Shown here: piece by piece, positions 11,518 to 24,500 of the stretch | How the letters are laid out: every line of letters begins with the position of its first letter | Position numbering within the stretch: position 1 is the first letter of the stretch | Assembly (NCBI RefSeq): GCF_028009165.1 | Contig: NC_079244.1 | Coordinates: 434,001-498,000 of the forward strand | DNA length: 64,000 nucleotides | Direction: 5' to 3' | Source: Akanthomyces muscarius | Taxonomy: Eukaryota > Ascomycota > Sordariomycetes > Hypocreales > Cordycipitaceae | Made by a program: the position numbers and the translations under genes | Notes under the pieces: generated by a model | The model's database searches: none | The model's input: only the letters and a program-made list of their open reading frames with translations | What the model was told of the DNA's origin: nothing

Positions 11518-12512
11518 GAAGCTCAAGTTGCCCACTCGCGATACCGAGCTTTGTGGAGCTTTGGCAGGCTATAGGCCGCAGCCGATTTGGATTATATTCT
11601 GCTTGTGGCACAAACACGATCAGAGAGCTAGTACGCATGGAATACAGGAGTTTGGAGTTTTTCACTCGTTGGCTGCGTATTTTGATAATTTTGTTTTCTT
11701 TATTTCCTATTAGTGAGCCGTGGTAGGACGGTGTATGTAGCTTTACGAAATTGGTTGCACCGGTGGAGGAATGGCAAAGGCTAGAGATTTGATTTGAAAG
11801 AACAATACCACTCGTGTTTCTATTGGCAAGTAGGTATTTTTGTCAGAGATTCCGTGATGTTACAAGCTATGGGTATCACTGTTGTCGCTCATCAGTGGCA
11901 CCTTGGGCAGTGAGGTCACGGGCATCGATTGCCGTGCTACGAGAGGCACTGGGCATCAGCAGGTATCTTTACCAGGAATTCGGGCGGCAAGGTACTTAAT
12001 TCTCGTGGCGAGGCGGCATGCCCCAATCAGGGAGGGCTTGGGCTTGTGCTCCCCGCCGTCACCCTGGGCCGCCGTCGCAGGGAAGGGGCGAAAGGAGGGG
12101 CAAAGCTCGCTCTTTTTTCATTAGCCCGCACTTGTAATTTACAACAACAAGAGGACCAGTTCTACATCTGCCACTCGGACCCTCCCCAAGTCTTTTTCTC
12201 TAAACCCATACAAGAGAAGGCAGCATCTCATATCACGGGCCGATTTTGAACTCTTTTCCATCCTTACAGGTATGTCTTGCAGCGGCAACCCGCCACGGCT
12301 TCGGTTGCGGCCCCCTCCCCTCCATCGAGAAGCTCCCACCACCCCTCTCTGCCCGGCGCTAGACGCCAGGCACGAAGAGAGGGGCTGCCTGGAAGTTGCG
12401 GTGGGCAGTGAGCAATGAGAGCGTTGAAGGCTAACGATTTCGGCGGCTTTTTCTCCTCTGCAACAGACGTTTTTCCGTTTCTTCTGTCGAACTACCGCAC
12501 ACACCGATCAAA
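11518..12512. other. Intergenic and 5' leader of RanBP1
   Basis: About 1 kb. The first 200 bases are the likely 3' UTR of the membrane-protein gene. From about 12110 onward is the promoter and leader of the RanBP1 gene, with a probable leader intron annotated separately. No other gene is seen. Confidence 0.5.
12270..12466 (+). other. Probable 5'-UTR intron of the RanBP1 gene
   Basis: GTATGT donor at 12270, a CTAAC branch-type motif at 12431 and a pyrimidine tract leading to CAACAG at 12461-12466. Length 197 nt. It lies entirely upstream of the start codon at 12513. Inferred from splice signals only. Confidence 0.55.
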
Positions 12513-13523
12513 ATGTCGTCTGCCGAAGCTACTGAGCCCAAGGTCGAGGAGACCAAGCCTGTCGAGGCCCCTCAGGTACGAGCGTGAATACTGGTTTTTT
12601 TTTTAAGTGGTGGGGCTATGGTCTGCATGTTGAGCCGTGGTGACGGAGGAAAAGAGCAAGAGAATTTGCCTGTGCAGCTATGGATTCTGTGTGTGTTTTC
12701 TTCGCCGCGGGCAGTTTTGCTAACGACGCGATTTTCACCAGACCGCCACTGAGACCACCACGGCCGAGCCTACCACCACTGAGACTGCCACTACTGAGGC
12801 TCCCGCCACCGAGGCCCCCGCCACCGCGACCGAGACCAAGGATGACAAGCCCGTCACTTCCTCTGCGGTCTTTTCCATGTTTGGCGGTGGAGCCAAGAAG
12901 GAGAAGAAGGATGAGGAGGACCGTGGCGATAACTCCGGCAGCGCAAAGGCTCAGCGCGATGCGGCCACGGCTAAAGGCGATGATGAAGCTCCCGAGAGCG
13001 AGGACGTGCACTTTGAGCCCGTCGTCAAGCTGACGGAGAGGGTCGAGACCAAGACCAACGAGGAGTCTGAGGAGCAGCTCTTCAAGATGCGCGCTAAGCT
13101 CTTCCGTTTTATCAAGGAGTCCAATGAGTGGAAGGAGCGTGGAACTGGTGATGTTCGTCTGCTCAAGCACAAGGAGAACGGCCGTACGCGCCTGGTCATG
13201 CGTCGTGACAAGACCCTCAAGGTCTGCGCCAACCACTACAGTGAGTCAAGATGAAATATTCTGCGCGGAAACGGTAAATCTGACACGATGCAGTTGTGCC
13301 CGACATGAAGCTTGCTCCCAACGTCGGCTCTGACCGCTCCTGGGTCTGGAACGCGGCCGCCGACGTCAGCGAGGGCGAGCCCGAGGCCGTTACTCTGGCC
13401 ATTCGCTTCGCCAACTCGGACAACGCCAACGAGTTCAAGGACTCGTTCCTGAAGGCGCAGAAGGAAAACGAGGAGCTTTTCAAGAAGGCCGAGGCCGAGG
13501 CTGAGGCTGATGCGAAGGCTTAA
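12513..13523 (+). CDS. yrb1: Ran-binding protein 1 (Ran GTPase-activating co-factor)
   Basis: RanBP1 binds RanGTP released from export complexes in the cytoplasm and stimulates RanGAP. Exons 12513-12575, 12742-13240 and 13294-13523 give 263 residues, and all junctions keep frame (first intron phase 0, second phase 1). Residues 1-100 are a Thr/Glu/Ala-rich acidic tail. The Ran-binding domain spans about 100-240. It shows HFEPVVKL, the hallmark [10 protein letters not shown] / [16 protein letters not shown] block, [16 protein letters not shown], and [15 protein letters not shown]. The C-terminus is a short Glu/Ala/Lys helix. The start is the first ATG after the leader intron, in a CAAAATGTC context. 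Family assignment is secure. Confidence 0.95.
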
Positions 13524-14893
13524 AGGCGAGGAAAAGCAAAATACGATAGCAACAAGCTTGGAGAGGGACCATGTCCAAGTGGTGGAATGGCGTCCCAGCA
13601 TCAGGTACCCCTAGAAAGCATCACGTCACATCATCAAGCAGTCCTGCCGCCGGGTTGGCGGTGGTGGAAATACCCAACAATGACTACCCCTGGAGGAATA
13701 CGCGACATGAAATAAACGCATGACGAGGTAGCTATTGGTGTCGCGGGAGTTTATGGATGGAGGGAGGAAAGGGGGCAGGTAGCATTGAGCGCATACGTCA
13801 CAGCACCATATGAATAAAGAAATAGTTAGACATGAAGATGTCGGTGACTTGCATGTTGTGATGAGAGTTGACGAGAAGTGCACAAGGACTAAGGAGGGAG
13901 AATTACGTGAGATGGGCTGATGGCGGTAAGCTGGCACGAGACGGCATTTGCAAGCGTTTCGTCTGTTTTGCTTGATCGCATTGGACTAGGTTTATCAGAT
14001 AATGCTGAAGTCTGATGTGTAGAAGAGAAAGGCGGGGGGTTGTAATTGTCTTGGTTCGCGCGACAAGGGAGAGAGGTCAAGGGCGGGAGAGGCCGTAGCA
14101 GGCTGGCGGCGTGTAGGGCAGAGGTGACGGTCATGGACCGGGCTTTGATTTGACTGGCCCTGCCGGTGGTCTTTTGCGTTTCGCCTCTTTGAGAAGCCAC
14201 TAGAATAAAACATGTACCGCGAGAACCATATTGGGGAGCAATGTACATGATCCGACCATGATATTAAATGGCCATGGAGTTCGAGGGCGCGAGCGTACTG
14301 AGAGGCAGCAGGAGAATAGAAAGGAGGCCGAGTGTGTGGGCAGAAAAGCAAAAATTCAAAGTGGCCGGAAGTGGGTGCTGCATACCTGGGGGGGGGGGGG
14401 ACCGCTGGCGCGGAAACTTGAAATGGATTCGAGCCGGAGCAAACAAGCACAAAGAGACTGTGGATGAGGCAAGACGGGGATTTTCTTTCTTCTTTATTTT
14501 TAATCGTCTGGAAGTAGTCTTGGTGGATGTATTTTTATTGACAATACATGGCGAGCGAGGAAATGACAAGCGACGAGGAGCTGTAGCTGTGGTGACACTC
14601 ACCGGGGTTGCCCCGTGTTCCGCCCAAGATGCAAGAAAGCGTTTGGGGAGCGCTGAAGCTTGGTTGCTGCCAGCTACGGTAGTTTACGTGGAGGCCGACG
14701 GAGGACAGGGCCCTGGCGACAGGTTGATGAATAGAGCCCTTTTCCCTCTATAGCCGTAAATTGGCATGAGAATATCACCATTCACGTTTACATGATAGGA
14801 GAGATGTAGCGGACGCGACATTGGCTGCCTGGGTAGGTTCATACGTAGGCCGTCACTGGAGCGGCGCGTCCGGCGACGTTGCCTGCCTAGGGA

Positions 14894-14934
14894 GGTACCT
14901 ACCTGCCTACCTACCTGCCTAGGTACCTACCTAG
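14894..14934. repeat. TACCTACC/TAGGTACC low-complexity tract
   Basis: A run of GGTACCTACCTGCCTACCTA-type units, partly self-complementary because TACC and GGTA alternate. The same motif recurs in other intergenic regions of the window (9021, 30776, 31131, 40613, 40880, 45761, 53516). Confidence 0.8.
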
Positions 14935-14943
14935 CAGGGTCGG

Positions 14944-14971
14944 CAGCCCAGCCCAGCCCAGCCCAGCCCAG
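14944..14971 (+). repeat. CAGCC pentanucleotide microsatellite
   Basis: Five to six tandem CAGCC units lie directly after the TACC tract in the promoter region of the TAF14-type gene. Confidence 0.9.
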
Positions 14972-16054
14972 CTCGCCCTCGCACTCGCACTCCCGCTGCT
15001 GCTGCCACTTTTTTTTTTCCCTCGCCCGCTTTTTGCTCTCTGGCCGCCTCTGCCTTGCCCACGGCCTCTGAAATCTTGCTTTCCCTTTGCCGAAAGCTTG
15101 CGATTTTCTCTGCCTCTCTTTTCCCATTACTTTTTTGCCTTCTTTTCTTGGATAGAATACCGCCCGCCGCTGTTGGTCTCTTATTCATCCCATCGCTACT
15201 CACTCTTTGCTATCCTTCTCCTTATCCTCGGGCGCATTTGCTTTTGCTGGGCTGTATTGATTTTAACTCTGTGAGATCGAACCTCTCGCGGCAACAATGT
15301 TGGTGGAAGTGAGTATTAATCAATTTCACACCGTCTACTTCTTTTTATCCCATCGCGCATCTTTTTCCTCTTCCCATCTTTGTCCGTGTTAGTGCCCTTG
15401 CCTCTATTCGCTCGCATCCCCCTCGTCCCCCTTTCATTACACACGCCGTGGCCTCGTCGCACCACACGCATCATCCATCGCTGCCGTGTCTGTTTTTCCT
15501 TCCTGGCCGGTGCCGGCCTCGGTTCTCAAATCGAATGCACCTCGGACTTGCTGGATTTCATCTCCATCTCCATATATACACTCGCAATCACCGCCATGCT
15601 TCTTCTGCCCCTTGATTGGCTTGGCGGCTGGCACTCGTCGCCAGCTGGCGAGCCTGCCAGCTGCCAGGGTGGTTGCCGCCGCCGCGCCTCACCAATGCTG
15701 TGCAATGTTTGTGTGAGTGAAAGCCATCACCCGCCGAGCTTGTACAGCATCGTTTTTCCCCTGGCATGAAACGCTTCTCATCTCGCGCTCAAGCACTTAA
15801 TCATCACCTCGTGGGCTCTATCGAGGCTCGTTTTCTCCTTTCCTTTCCTGTCTCTGTCGCTGGTGTCTGCACGGCGCTCGTCTCCCTTCCGCTAGGCCTT
15901 GCTACACATCACGCATCGCCGTTTGCTCTCTGTTTGCTGCCCAAGAGCCTCCTATTTCCTCCCAAGATCATCCTCCTCCTCCAAGCATCGCCTAAATATT
16001 TGCTTTTCTTGCTTCATTCATTCATCTGCTGGTGCATGGCAAAGTCGCGTTATC

Positions 16055-17178
16055 ATGGCACCACGCAGGAAAAGCGCAGCTGCCAATTCTCGCTCCAAAA
16101 GGAACACTTTAGCTCCTGAACAACCCGGCCCTAACGATTTACAGAGAAAAGTCAAGGTCGTTACCGACCAACATGTCATGTAAGCTTCCATCTCTGTTCC
16201 GATTTCACAGGCACGAGACTTCTCTTGGCTGAAATCGGATTTCTCCGCCCCTGATCCCTCGCGCGTTCAATTGAGGTCGTGAAAGCCCTTGACTGCTCGG
16301 AAACGCTGCTAACTGCGGCATCCTCGCGCAGTGATAAGCCCTCCCCTGTTGCTGAGTTTCCCATGAGAGAATGGACCATCCGTCTGTTCCTGCTCGATGA
16401 GGACGGCAACGAGCGCCCCGGCGACGTCTTCACCAAGGTCGTCTACAACCTGCACCCTACCTTTGAGAACCCCGTCCAATGTAAGTAACCATGTGCGACG
16501 CGCTGGCGATGGTAACGCCGTCCGCACTGCGGCCGCTGACCAGTGCAGCTTTCACCAAGCCTCCTTTCGCCTGCACCAACGAAGGCTGGGGTGAGTTTGA
16601 AATTTCAATCGACTGCTACACCACCGAAAAGACCAAGCTCGCTCCCATCATCCACGACCTCAACTTCCTCGAGCTCAGGTATGAGTCTGTCCACAACGTC
16701 GTCTTCAAGAATCCCAGCCAAGCCCTGCAGGAGCGCCTGCGCGAGTCGGGCCCCCTACCCACAGACGAGGACCGTCCCAAGAAGAAGAGCGGCCTCGCCG
16801 GCGGCAAGAAGAGTGGCCAAAAGTACGACTACGAAAAGATTGCCGAGGCCCTCGAGAAGCTCGAGGAGGAGGACCTGCTACGTGTCATTCAGCTCATCAA
16901 TGAGAACAAGGGGCCTGAGACTTATATTAGAAGTGATGTCGATGGTGAGTGTCTGCTGCCCCGCTCCTTTGCGTCGCTTTCTCTTGGCCGTTGGTTGATA
17001 TCTGTGTGGTGCTAATAGTGGATGACCTTCATGAAGCCGGCGAGTTTTCGATAGACCTGTATACCATGCCCGATGTTTTGACCACGAAGCTGTGGGATCA
17101 TCTCGTACGTATTAGTCCCGTTTGCGGGGCATATGAGTACTAACTTCTCTATAGTCTAAGAAGGGCATGGTCGTTTAA
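16055..17178 (+). CDS. taf14: YEATS-domain protein, TAF14 (TFIID/TFIIF/chromatin-remodeller subunit)
   Basis: TAF14 is a YEATS acyl-lysine reader shared by TFIID, TFIIF, SWI/SNF, INO80 and NuA3 in yeast. Exons 16055-16179, 16332-16480, 16549-16944, 17019-17104 and 17155-17178 give 259 residues, all in frame. The YEATS domain (about 30-145) shows FPMREWTIRLFLLDEDG, VVYNLHPTFENP, FACTNEGWGEFEISI and HDLNFLELRYESVHNV, matching yeast Taf14 in order and spacing. A basic linker (KKKSGLAGGKKSG) follows. The C-terminal helical region, KIAEALEKLEEEDLLRVIQ through EFSIDLYTMPDVLTTKLWDH, matches the Taf14 ET-like tail. The N-terminus carries an extra basic stretch. The last exon is only 24 nt. The C-terminal match separates it from Yaf9 and Sas5. 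Confidence 0.92.
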
Positions 17179-20100
17179 GCAGCTCGGGTCGATCCAGATG
17201 CCTCCAGCGCATAGCCGGATGTCAGATCGATCAAGGCGAAAAGCAAACCGCCAGCCCTCGAGGAAACGGGCAACTCACAAACCTGGCCACGGCGCAGATC
17301 TCATAACACGCCAAACGAACGGTAGTGCGAGCGGAGGAGGAGTGGCATCCTGTAATAACCCGCCAGTTTTTGCCTCTATTCGCAGACTAGTGCCATTGAG
17401 GAATGACCGAGAGAGGGGATGCTGTGGCATGGCTCCGTCGGTACTGGGTTTGTTTCTGTCCTGATTCTGCCAGGGCACTGTACCAGGTAATTCGAGGGAT
17501 ACATGTTGAGCATTGAAAGCCTGTCTGGATGGACTTTTGTGGGAAGAGTGATTTTTACAGTATTGCCGTGGACTTTTGGTTCTATTTTTTCTTCGTGTTA
17601 TCCAGGCTGGAGCCAAGTAATGAAATTGATGGTCTACCTTATGCTATGCTGTGCAGTTGAAGATCCCTGGTGTGACGTGCATATGCACAGAGGATTGATC
17701 TGCAGATCGCGTTGCCACATCAGGACGTGGGCGAGATCGGCCCGGCATGCAGTTCCTACGCCGATTTTTCAACATGAAGGACCATGAGCTGAGAGCGGTT
17801 GCAATGACGGCGCTTGCGGCAGGCAATGTTGAAAAGGGCTTGTCTGGTCGTTGCGTATTACGTCCTCGAAATGGGCTTACATGCCGTCAATAATGAATAT
17901 CGATCACTTCACAGGAACGGTGCACTGTGGGAGGGCTTGAGAAGTGTTGCAGTTTTCCAAAGACACGTTTCAGGGACGAATAAGGAAGAAAGAAGAGGTT
18001 GTGCTGCCTTTGTCTGTCAGAAGAGGATATATCGAAAGGCTGCATAGTGCACAGTAGTGTATTTGCGGTGCAAGATGTATAGAATTGAGTCTGGTAATCT
18101 GAGATTGCTGCTGTTACATGGAAGCATACACAAATCTAGAGCTTAGGTCGCATATTCAGTCGGTCTTGAATCGTGAACATGGCAAAAGTTCGAGGACAAT
18201 TGGTCATCTGCCGGCATTTGGGCAACATGTACATTGCACCAAGTCAAGATGAATACAAAAAAAAAACAAAATGCACACATTACAGAGCAAGGGGTCAGTC
18301 GATTAATATATGGATTTGAATTAGAAAGACGCTTAATTACATTGTTTTAGTGGTAGAAGGAGGAGGTTGTTGTTTTTGTCTAGCCGGGCCGCCTACCCTG
18401 TAGTCAGCGTCCATGCTCGTCGTGGAACAAGAGCAAGCACGTATACACATGAATGTGATTAAGCGAAATCCTCCTTTTTGTGTTGTTCTAGTTGTACCGG
18501 GCGGTACATCGACCGACCATTTTCTCTTCTTAGGCTAGGCTGCATATCTGGTAAATAAGCGTGGGCCACCGTACCACGCGCGGACTTTGTGAAGAACATT
18601 CTGACCACGGTGCACGCGAGCTTTGGAAAGCCGACCAAGGGCAGCAATGCTACTGGTACCAGCTGCAAGGGCAACGTGACTTGTTCCATGTTTATTGTTT
18701 TGGATTTGTTGTCCTGTTTGGCCGAGGCGCGGTTGCTTCTCCCGTGATGGCAAGAGTCACTTTCTCAATCCATGTGCATTGATCTGGAGCCAAGACGCGA
18801 TGAAACGATTCGGTCTTATGCTCTTTTTGGCAGATGTTACTACTTCTAAAATAGGTCAGGAGGCATCTGTCCTTGAACGTAGATTGAACAGACGATTGTA
18901 CAAAGCCTGCACAGAGGATAGCTTCAACTTGGGCCGCAGCTGAAGTATACGTGAGCCCCTGTATAGCAGACACCCTTGTGGTCTTGCAGCCACGGTGCAT
19001 CAAAGCGGCCAGGGCGATTGCGTACACCTACGATGGATACAGGCTGCATGAATGCGCGTATACCGATATTATACATGATGGAATTGTAAGACGTGATCCG
19101 TGGAGGACTCATCTCGCCCACCGCGTAGCATGTATACTGGCGCATGGCACAATGTTGGCGACAAGGAATCGAGATGCCATATCCACAGTGAGTAGAGATG
19201 CAGGGAGGGGGAGTGTCGACGTGATTTACTATCGACCGGGTCGTTCGGCCGGTTTTCTCCTTTCGGTTGCCCATTCAGGTCGGCGCCATTGCCACCCTGT
19301 CCAGGACGCACATGCAGGCAGGCCACCATGAGGGGACGCATGTATTCAAGCTTTGTAGGTATCAGTATACCAATTGAGCCATCAGCTTGGGGCTACAGTG
19401 TCCCGGTGAAGAAGCAGGGGAACTCCCTGCAATATGCTGGCCATGGGACTAATAATTGCAGATGGACAGCTGCGAGGTGCGGCAGCATCCACGACGCCAC
19501 GCTCTGTCTACGAGCTGAGGACGCAACCTGACAGTCGCCTTCAGAAACGAAGTTGGATCCATTCCCAAGCCTCAATTTGTACGATGGAGGATCCTGGGCG
19601 TTTGACGACAGCTGTAGCCTCGTTTCTCGAGCCCAGTCTGGTACGGCTACGGGTAATGCTTGCGATTAGGCCATTGAGGTGGAGGATGATGCCTGTGTGG
19701 GTGAGGCAGGGCAGGGACGCCACTTTGAACATGAAAGAACGAGCTGTAATTGGCTAGGCGGCAAAGGAGAGCTGGGTAGCACCAATATTAGGAGATGTTA
19801 ATAAAAGCCATCAGACAACTCCACGGTTTCGAGCAATGGGTTGGCGTTGTGGGTTCTCTGGGAGTGAAGAGGAAAAAAATTCTAGAGGGTCAACGTGACC
19901 GTCAAGGACCTGACGGACGGCTGGCGCGGGGCGGTGCGGACGGTGATTGGCTGAGAGGAGGAGTCGGTTGGGTAATGGGAAAGCCACAGTGCTGCAGCTC
20001 TTTTTTTTTACAGGGACTTTCTAGGTGGAGGGATGGGGACGGACTGCCTAGCGGATGATATGGATCTGGGCGTAGAGGCCACCGGCAGGGATAGGTGACA

Positions 20101-21568
20101 GAGCTGCGGGGGTCGACGATGGGTTCAATGGGATGAAGAGGGATAAAAAAGGATTAATCGATTTATTTTTCGCATCAATTGGTGTGTGGTTTTCATGCTG
20201 GCATACACCACTTGTATCTCTTTGTGACGGATGCTGGCAGACGTTGTGCAGTGGACGAGGGGTTGCCCCGGAGTAACCACCGACGGCGGCAGGTCCGGAG
20301 TAGTAGCCCGGTAGTTGAGGACTACAAACGGAGGTCCGTCAAACAAAAGTGCTTCAGACTTGCTTGGCCTTTGCCAGCTGCGAGGTCCGGCCAGCTGCGA
20401 GGTCTGCCAGCTGCGAACCTCTGCCAGCTGCCGAGACCGATGCGCGGTGCCACCTGCCATACATGTACAAGCACAGACGCGAAATGCAGCGCTACCATAC
20501 GGATGAGCGAGCCGCTTTATTTGTAAGGGTCGAACCAAGTATCAAGAGAAATCAGACATGGTGCTCCGTAAAGAAAGCAGGGTTGTATTCGCGCGGGTGG
20601 GATGCAGAAGATGGGTATGTGGACATGGCGGCGAACAAGAGGAGCGAAAAGGTCAAACGCTCAGTGACAATTATGGCTAGTTACTGGTAATGCATGGGAT
20701 GGGGTTCGCTGCAGACAGGTACCCCACTGTGTTTTTAGCGTGTGCTACCAGTGCTACATGCTGGCAACTGGTAGGTACAGGTGAGTGGCGTGGATGTTGG
20801 TGAGCGGCAGTGGTGCGTGGTGGTTCGTCGGCGGGCTGCCCGCACAGCTTACAGCGCAGCTCCAGCCAAAAAACCGGCGGAAAAAGAGGCTGGGGCACGC
20901 CAGACTACCTAACATCGTCAAGACCTCTCGCTTGCAAAGCCTCCGTCTCCAGACAGGTACTTGCCAACAACCTAGACGCACCCCCCTTTGTCGCGTATCA
21001 AACTGGCCATTGGCTTCTTCTGCTTTTCTGGCATCATCCTCCCACCTCTGCTGCTCTTCTCAGCTCCTTCACATCTCCAATCGACATCAGCAGAAACAAA
21101 CCGCCTCATTGGCAGTTGTCTGCTTAGTCTCGTTTGACTCTTGTACTTTTCGCTGCCGTTCCGCGCGGGGGAGCCACTGCCAATTCCCCCGGGGGGCACC
21201 CATCCGATCTGACCGTTCCTCGAGGGACCATTTATTTTATTTTTCTGTCCGCCGCCGCCCACGCACTGCACCACAGGGCACTTTTTTTCTTTTCTTATAC
21301 CGAGACAAGGCGAACCAAAAACCACCACACCCCGCCGCTCCCCATCTCTCCAGGCAACCTCTGTGAACGCTTCACGACGGCATACGCGCGCTTGCTGGCG
21401 CTGCTTCTTTTGCAACTCTATTCCTTCCGCCCTCAGCCGATTCGTTGCCGCTTCTAGGTTCTCTTTGTTGCTTTTTTCTCCTTGGTCCCTGCTCCTCCGC
21501 CCGCTGCTGTTGGCCGCGTAGGCTGCTTACTCCGCGCCGCCCGCCCGCTCTCGGCTCAACACAACACC
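17179..21568. other. Large intergenic region, no gene recognised
   Basis: About 4.4 kb between two + strand genes. Open frames up to about 130 codons exist, but none shows a domain or splice-consistent extension. It holds a short CAGCTG tandem repeat at 20375-20435 and a GGTAGGTAC motif near 20771. From about 20940 to 21568 it is C/T-rich, consistent with the promoter and leader of the zinc-cluster gene. No tRNA-like structure was found by eye. Confidence 0.5.
20375..20435 (+). repeat. Imperfect ~17-bp tandem repeat with CAGCTG core (4 units)
   Basis: CAGCTGCGAGGTCYG-type units begin at 20375, 20392, 20408 and 20425. Each starts with the palindromic E-box-like CAGCTG. It lies about 1.1 kb upstream of the zinc-cluster transcription factor. 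Confidence 0.75.
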
Positions 21569-24500
21569 ATGGCCCAATACACCAACAATGCCGCCGCCGC
21601 CAGCCCGGCCGTCAACTCGACCCCGGGGAACCAGTCCGGCCCGGGCTCCCAAAAGGGCACCTCGTCGACGGCCAACGACACTCCGCAGGACGACAGCCAG
21701 GCCGACGCTGGCGGCCCCAACGCCCAGCACAAGCGCGTCTACCAGGCCTGCATTCCCTGCCGCCGCCGCAAAGTGCGATGCGATCTCGGCAGCGTCGACA
21801 ACCCCCACGACCCGCCTTGTGTCCGCTGTCGTCGAGAGTCCAAGGAGTGCTTCTTCTCGGCCACCCGCCGCAAGCGTAAGACCGAGGACGACGGCAGCGA
21901 TCTCGAGGAATACATCATTAGAAATGGTCGCCGCAAGCTCCAGGCCACCAGCCCCGGCCGCTACGATCGCAGATCCTACGCCGAGTCTCCTGCTCCCCCA
22001 AGCACCGCCGCCAGCGCCAGCGCCAATTGGCGAAGCCAGCCTCTGCGCCGTCCCGATGGCGGCCGTCGCGACAAGAGGACCGGCGAATACTCCGATGACG
22101 AGGGCAACCAGACTCTCGAGAACCTCGAGGCACAGTCCGTGATGCGCCATCTCGTCCACGGGCCCCACGACGCCCTCGACCTCCTCTACAAGGCTGCTAC
22201 TGATGGGTCAGTCGTCCTTCCTTCGCCGTCTATGCTTCTCTTACCAGTATCACTAATATGCCCCTCCCCCCAATAGCCCATCTTCCGACCACCGACGCGA
22301 TAGCAGCATTGTCTCTGCCGCTGCCGCTGCCGCTCCCATCTCGGCCGCCTCTACATCCCACACGAATCCTTTCGGGCTTCCCAACCGACGCCAATCTTCC
22401 ATTCGCGAACTGCCTCGCCAGCCATCCGCCTCGGCCCGCCCTGCCCAAGTCGAGCACCACTCCTCCGATCTGGCCTCTCACCCCGCCTATGCCGACGCTA
22501 TCAAGGCATGGTCCAGATTCCGCTTTGTTCGCGCCGGTTGGTTTACTGCCCAAGAGGCAATCGAATACATTGACTAGTACGCTCCAACCCAGCCTCACTG
22601 TTGCACCGTACCTGCTAACAAGATCAGCTACTACAAATACCTTTCTCCTCTTACGCCCATTTCGCCACCCACTTTCAGCAACCCCGCCTCTCATCTCACT
22701 CTCCTGACGGAAGAACCCATCCTTACCGTCACTCTTCTCACCATTGCCTCCAGATATCGCCAGATCCCCGGCACCGGTGGCCAATGCCGTTCCCACGCCA
22801 TCCCCGAGCAGCTTTGGACATATCTCCGTGGCATGATTGAGCGGTGCCTCTGGGGCCAGGAGGCCTTTGGCGGCGGATTCTGCGGCTCCGGTGGTTCTGC
22901 TACCACTGCCATGCTTAGCGAGGACACGAGTAGCACTGCTCCATGGCGAGGCCTGCGTAAAGGTAGCCTGCGAACTCTCGGCACCATTGAGTCGTTGCTC
23001 ATCCTCACCGAGTGGCATCCCCGCGCTCTCCATTTTCCTCCACAAGAGGCTACGGACGAGCTCGTCATTCCCATGGCTGAGTCTTCGCCGCTCATGGCCA
23101 CAGAGGACGAAATGTCTCGCCCGACAGGCGGTAACTTTGGTGGAAAGAGGATTGAGAGCTGGCTCGAGCCCGCCTGGCGAAGCGATCGCATGTGCTGGAT
23201 GCTGCTGAGCACGGCCATGGGTCTTGCCTATGAGCTGGGCGTCTTTGACGATATTGATGCCATGCTCAAGGACGACGCCCTCGCTCGTCCAGAATACCGT
23301 GACGAAGCCTATCGCCTGCGTGCCAATCGCATCAAGCGTCTTCTCCTCATCTACACCTCGCAGCTGGCTGGTCGTCTTGGTTGGACCAGTATGGCTCCAG
23401 AGCATCTCCGTCGTGCCGACCCTGCTGTTGCTCGCAAGCGCCCCATGACGACCGACAGCAACACCCCATCCACCAGCTACTCCCTCTCCAACACCTTCAA
23501 TTACGTGCCCGACCTGGAGCTCGACGACCAAATCATCCACTGCTGGGCCGGCATCAGCAATGCCATGTATATCGGCAACGAAAAGTTCTTCAAGTCGCGC
23601 CAGCACACGACAGACATTATCCAAAGTGGCAAGTACGTCGAGCTGCTCGGCGAGTACGGCCCCATGCTCAAGGACTGGTACCGCGAGTTTGAACTCTTCC
23701 GTCTCCCCCAGTATATCCGCTACATCTTGACCATCGAGTACGAGTATGTGCGCATTTACGTCAACTCACTCTCTCTCCAGGCGGTCGTGGAACGCTGCAC
23801 CAACAACGCTACGCAAACGGTCTCGAACAACTCCAACGGCCAAACGCAGCAGCCCACGCTCTCACCCGCGACACTCATGACGTATGGTAAGCTTCCTATT
23901 GGTCAGCTAGGTGGCTTTACCGCGCAAGATCAAGAATACGTTCGCGAAGTTGTCGACGGCTGCCGTAAGCTGCTCCATACTGTGGTCGATGGCCTTCTGC
24001 CCGGCGGTTACCTCAAGCATGCGCCGGTGAGGACATATTTCCGCATTATTAGTGGAGCCATGTTCCTGCTGAAGACGTTTGCCCTCGGTGCGCCGCGAGC
24101 TGATGTGCGTAAGAGCATTGATCTTATGGATCTCACTGTTGAGGCGCTCCGCAACTGCGTGGTCGATGATGTCCACCTGGGTCTTCGATTCGCCGACCTG
24201 CTCGAGACGCTTACGAGCCGCCTCCGAACGCGTTTCATCCAGGCACCCACCGGCCCGCTGTCTGGCAAGGAGCAAAGCCCGATGCCCGAATCTGGTGCCG
24301 CCGGCGCTCAAGCCGGCGAAAGCGGCTGGTCTGGCCACGCCCAGAAGCTGCGCGACGGGCTGAATGGCCAGCGCCGGCCTCTCTCGCCGACCATTGAGGG
24401 CAACATCTCTGCTACTCCGTTTGACCTGGGCACCGGCAGCTTCCACTACCACCCGCCCGTATCTGCCGGCCCCGCCACGCCCGCAGCCATGGAGAATGGC

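Larger units (their letters stand above)
13524..16054. other. Intergenic; promoter and leader of the TAF14-type gene
   Basis: About 2.5 kb. The first 400 bases are the 3' region of RanBP1. A G13 run lies near 14389-14400. Positions 14894-14971 hold the TACCTACC tract and a CAGCC pentanucleotide repeat, listed separately. From 15000 to 16050 the sequence is strongly C/T-rich, typical of a fungal promoter or long leader. A GTGAGT at 15308 after a short ATG could mark a leader intron, but its acceptor is not clear. No further gene is seen. Confidence 0.5.

Noticed and set aside
14264..14753. Open frames on both strands near a G13 run
   Set aside because: Low-complexity and frame-dependent on the homopolymer. 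No protein-family features on either strand.
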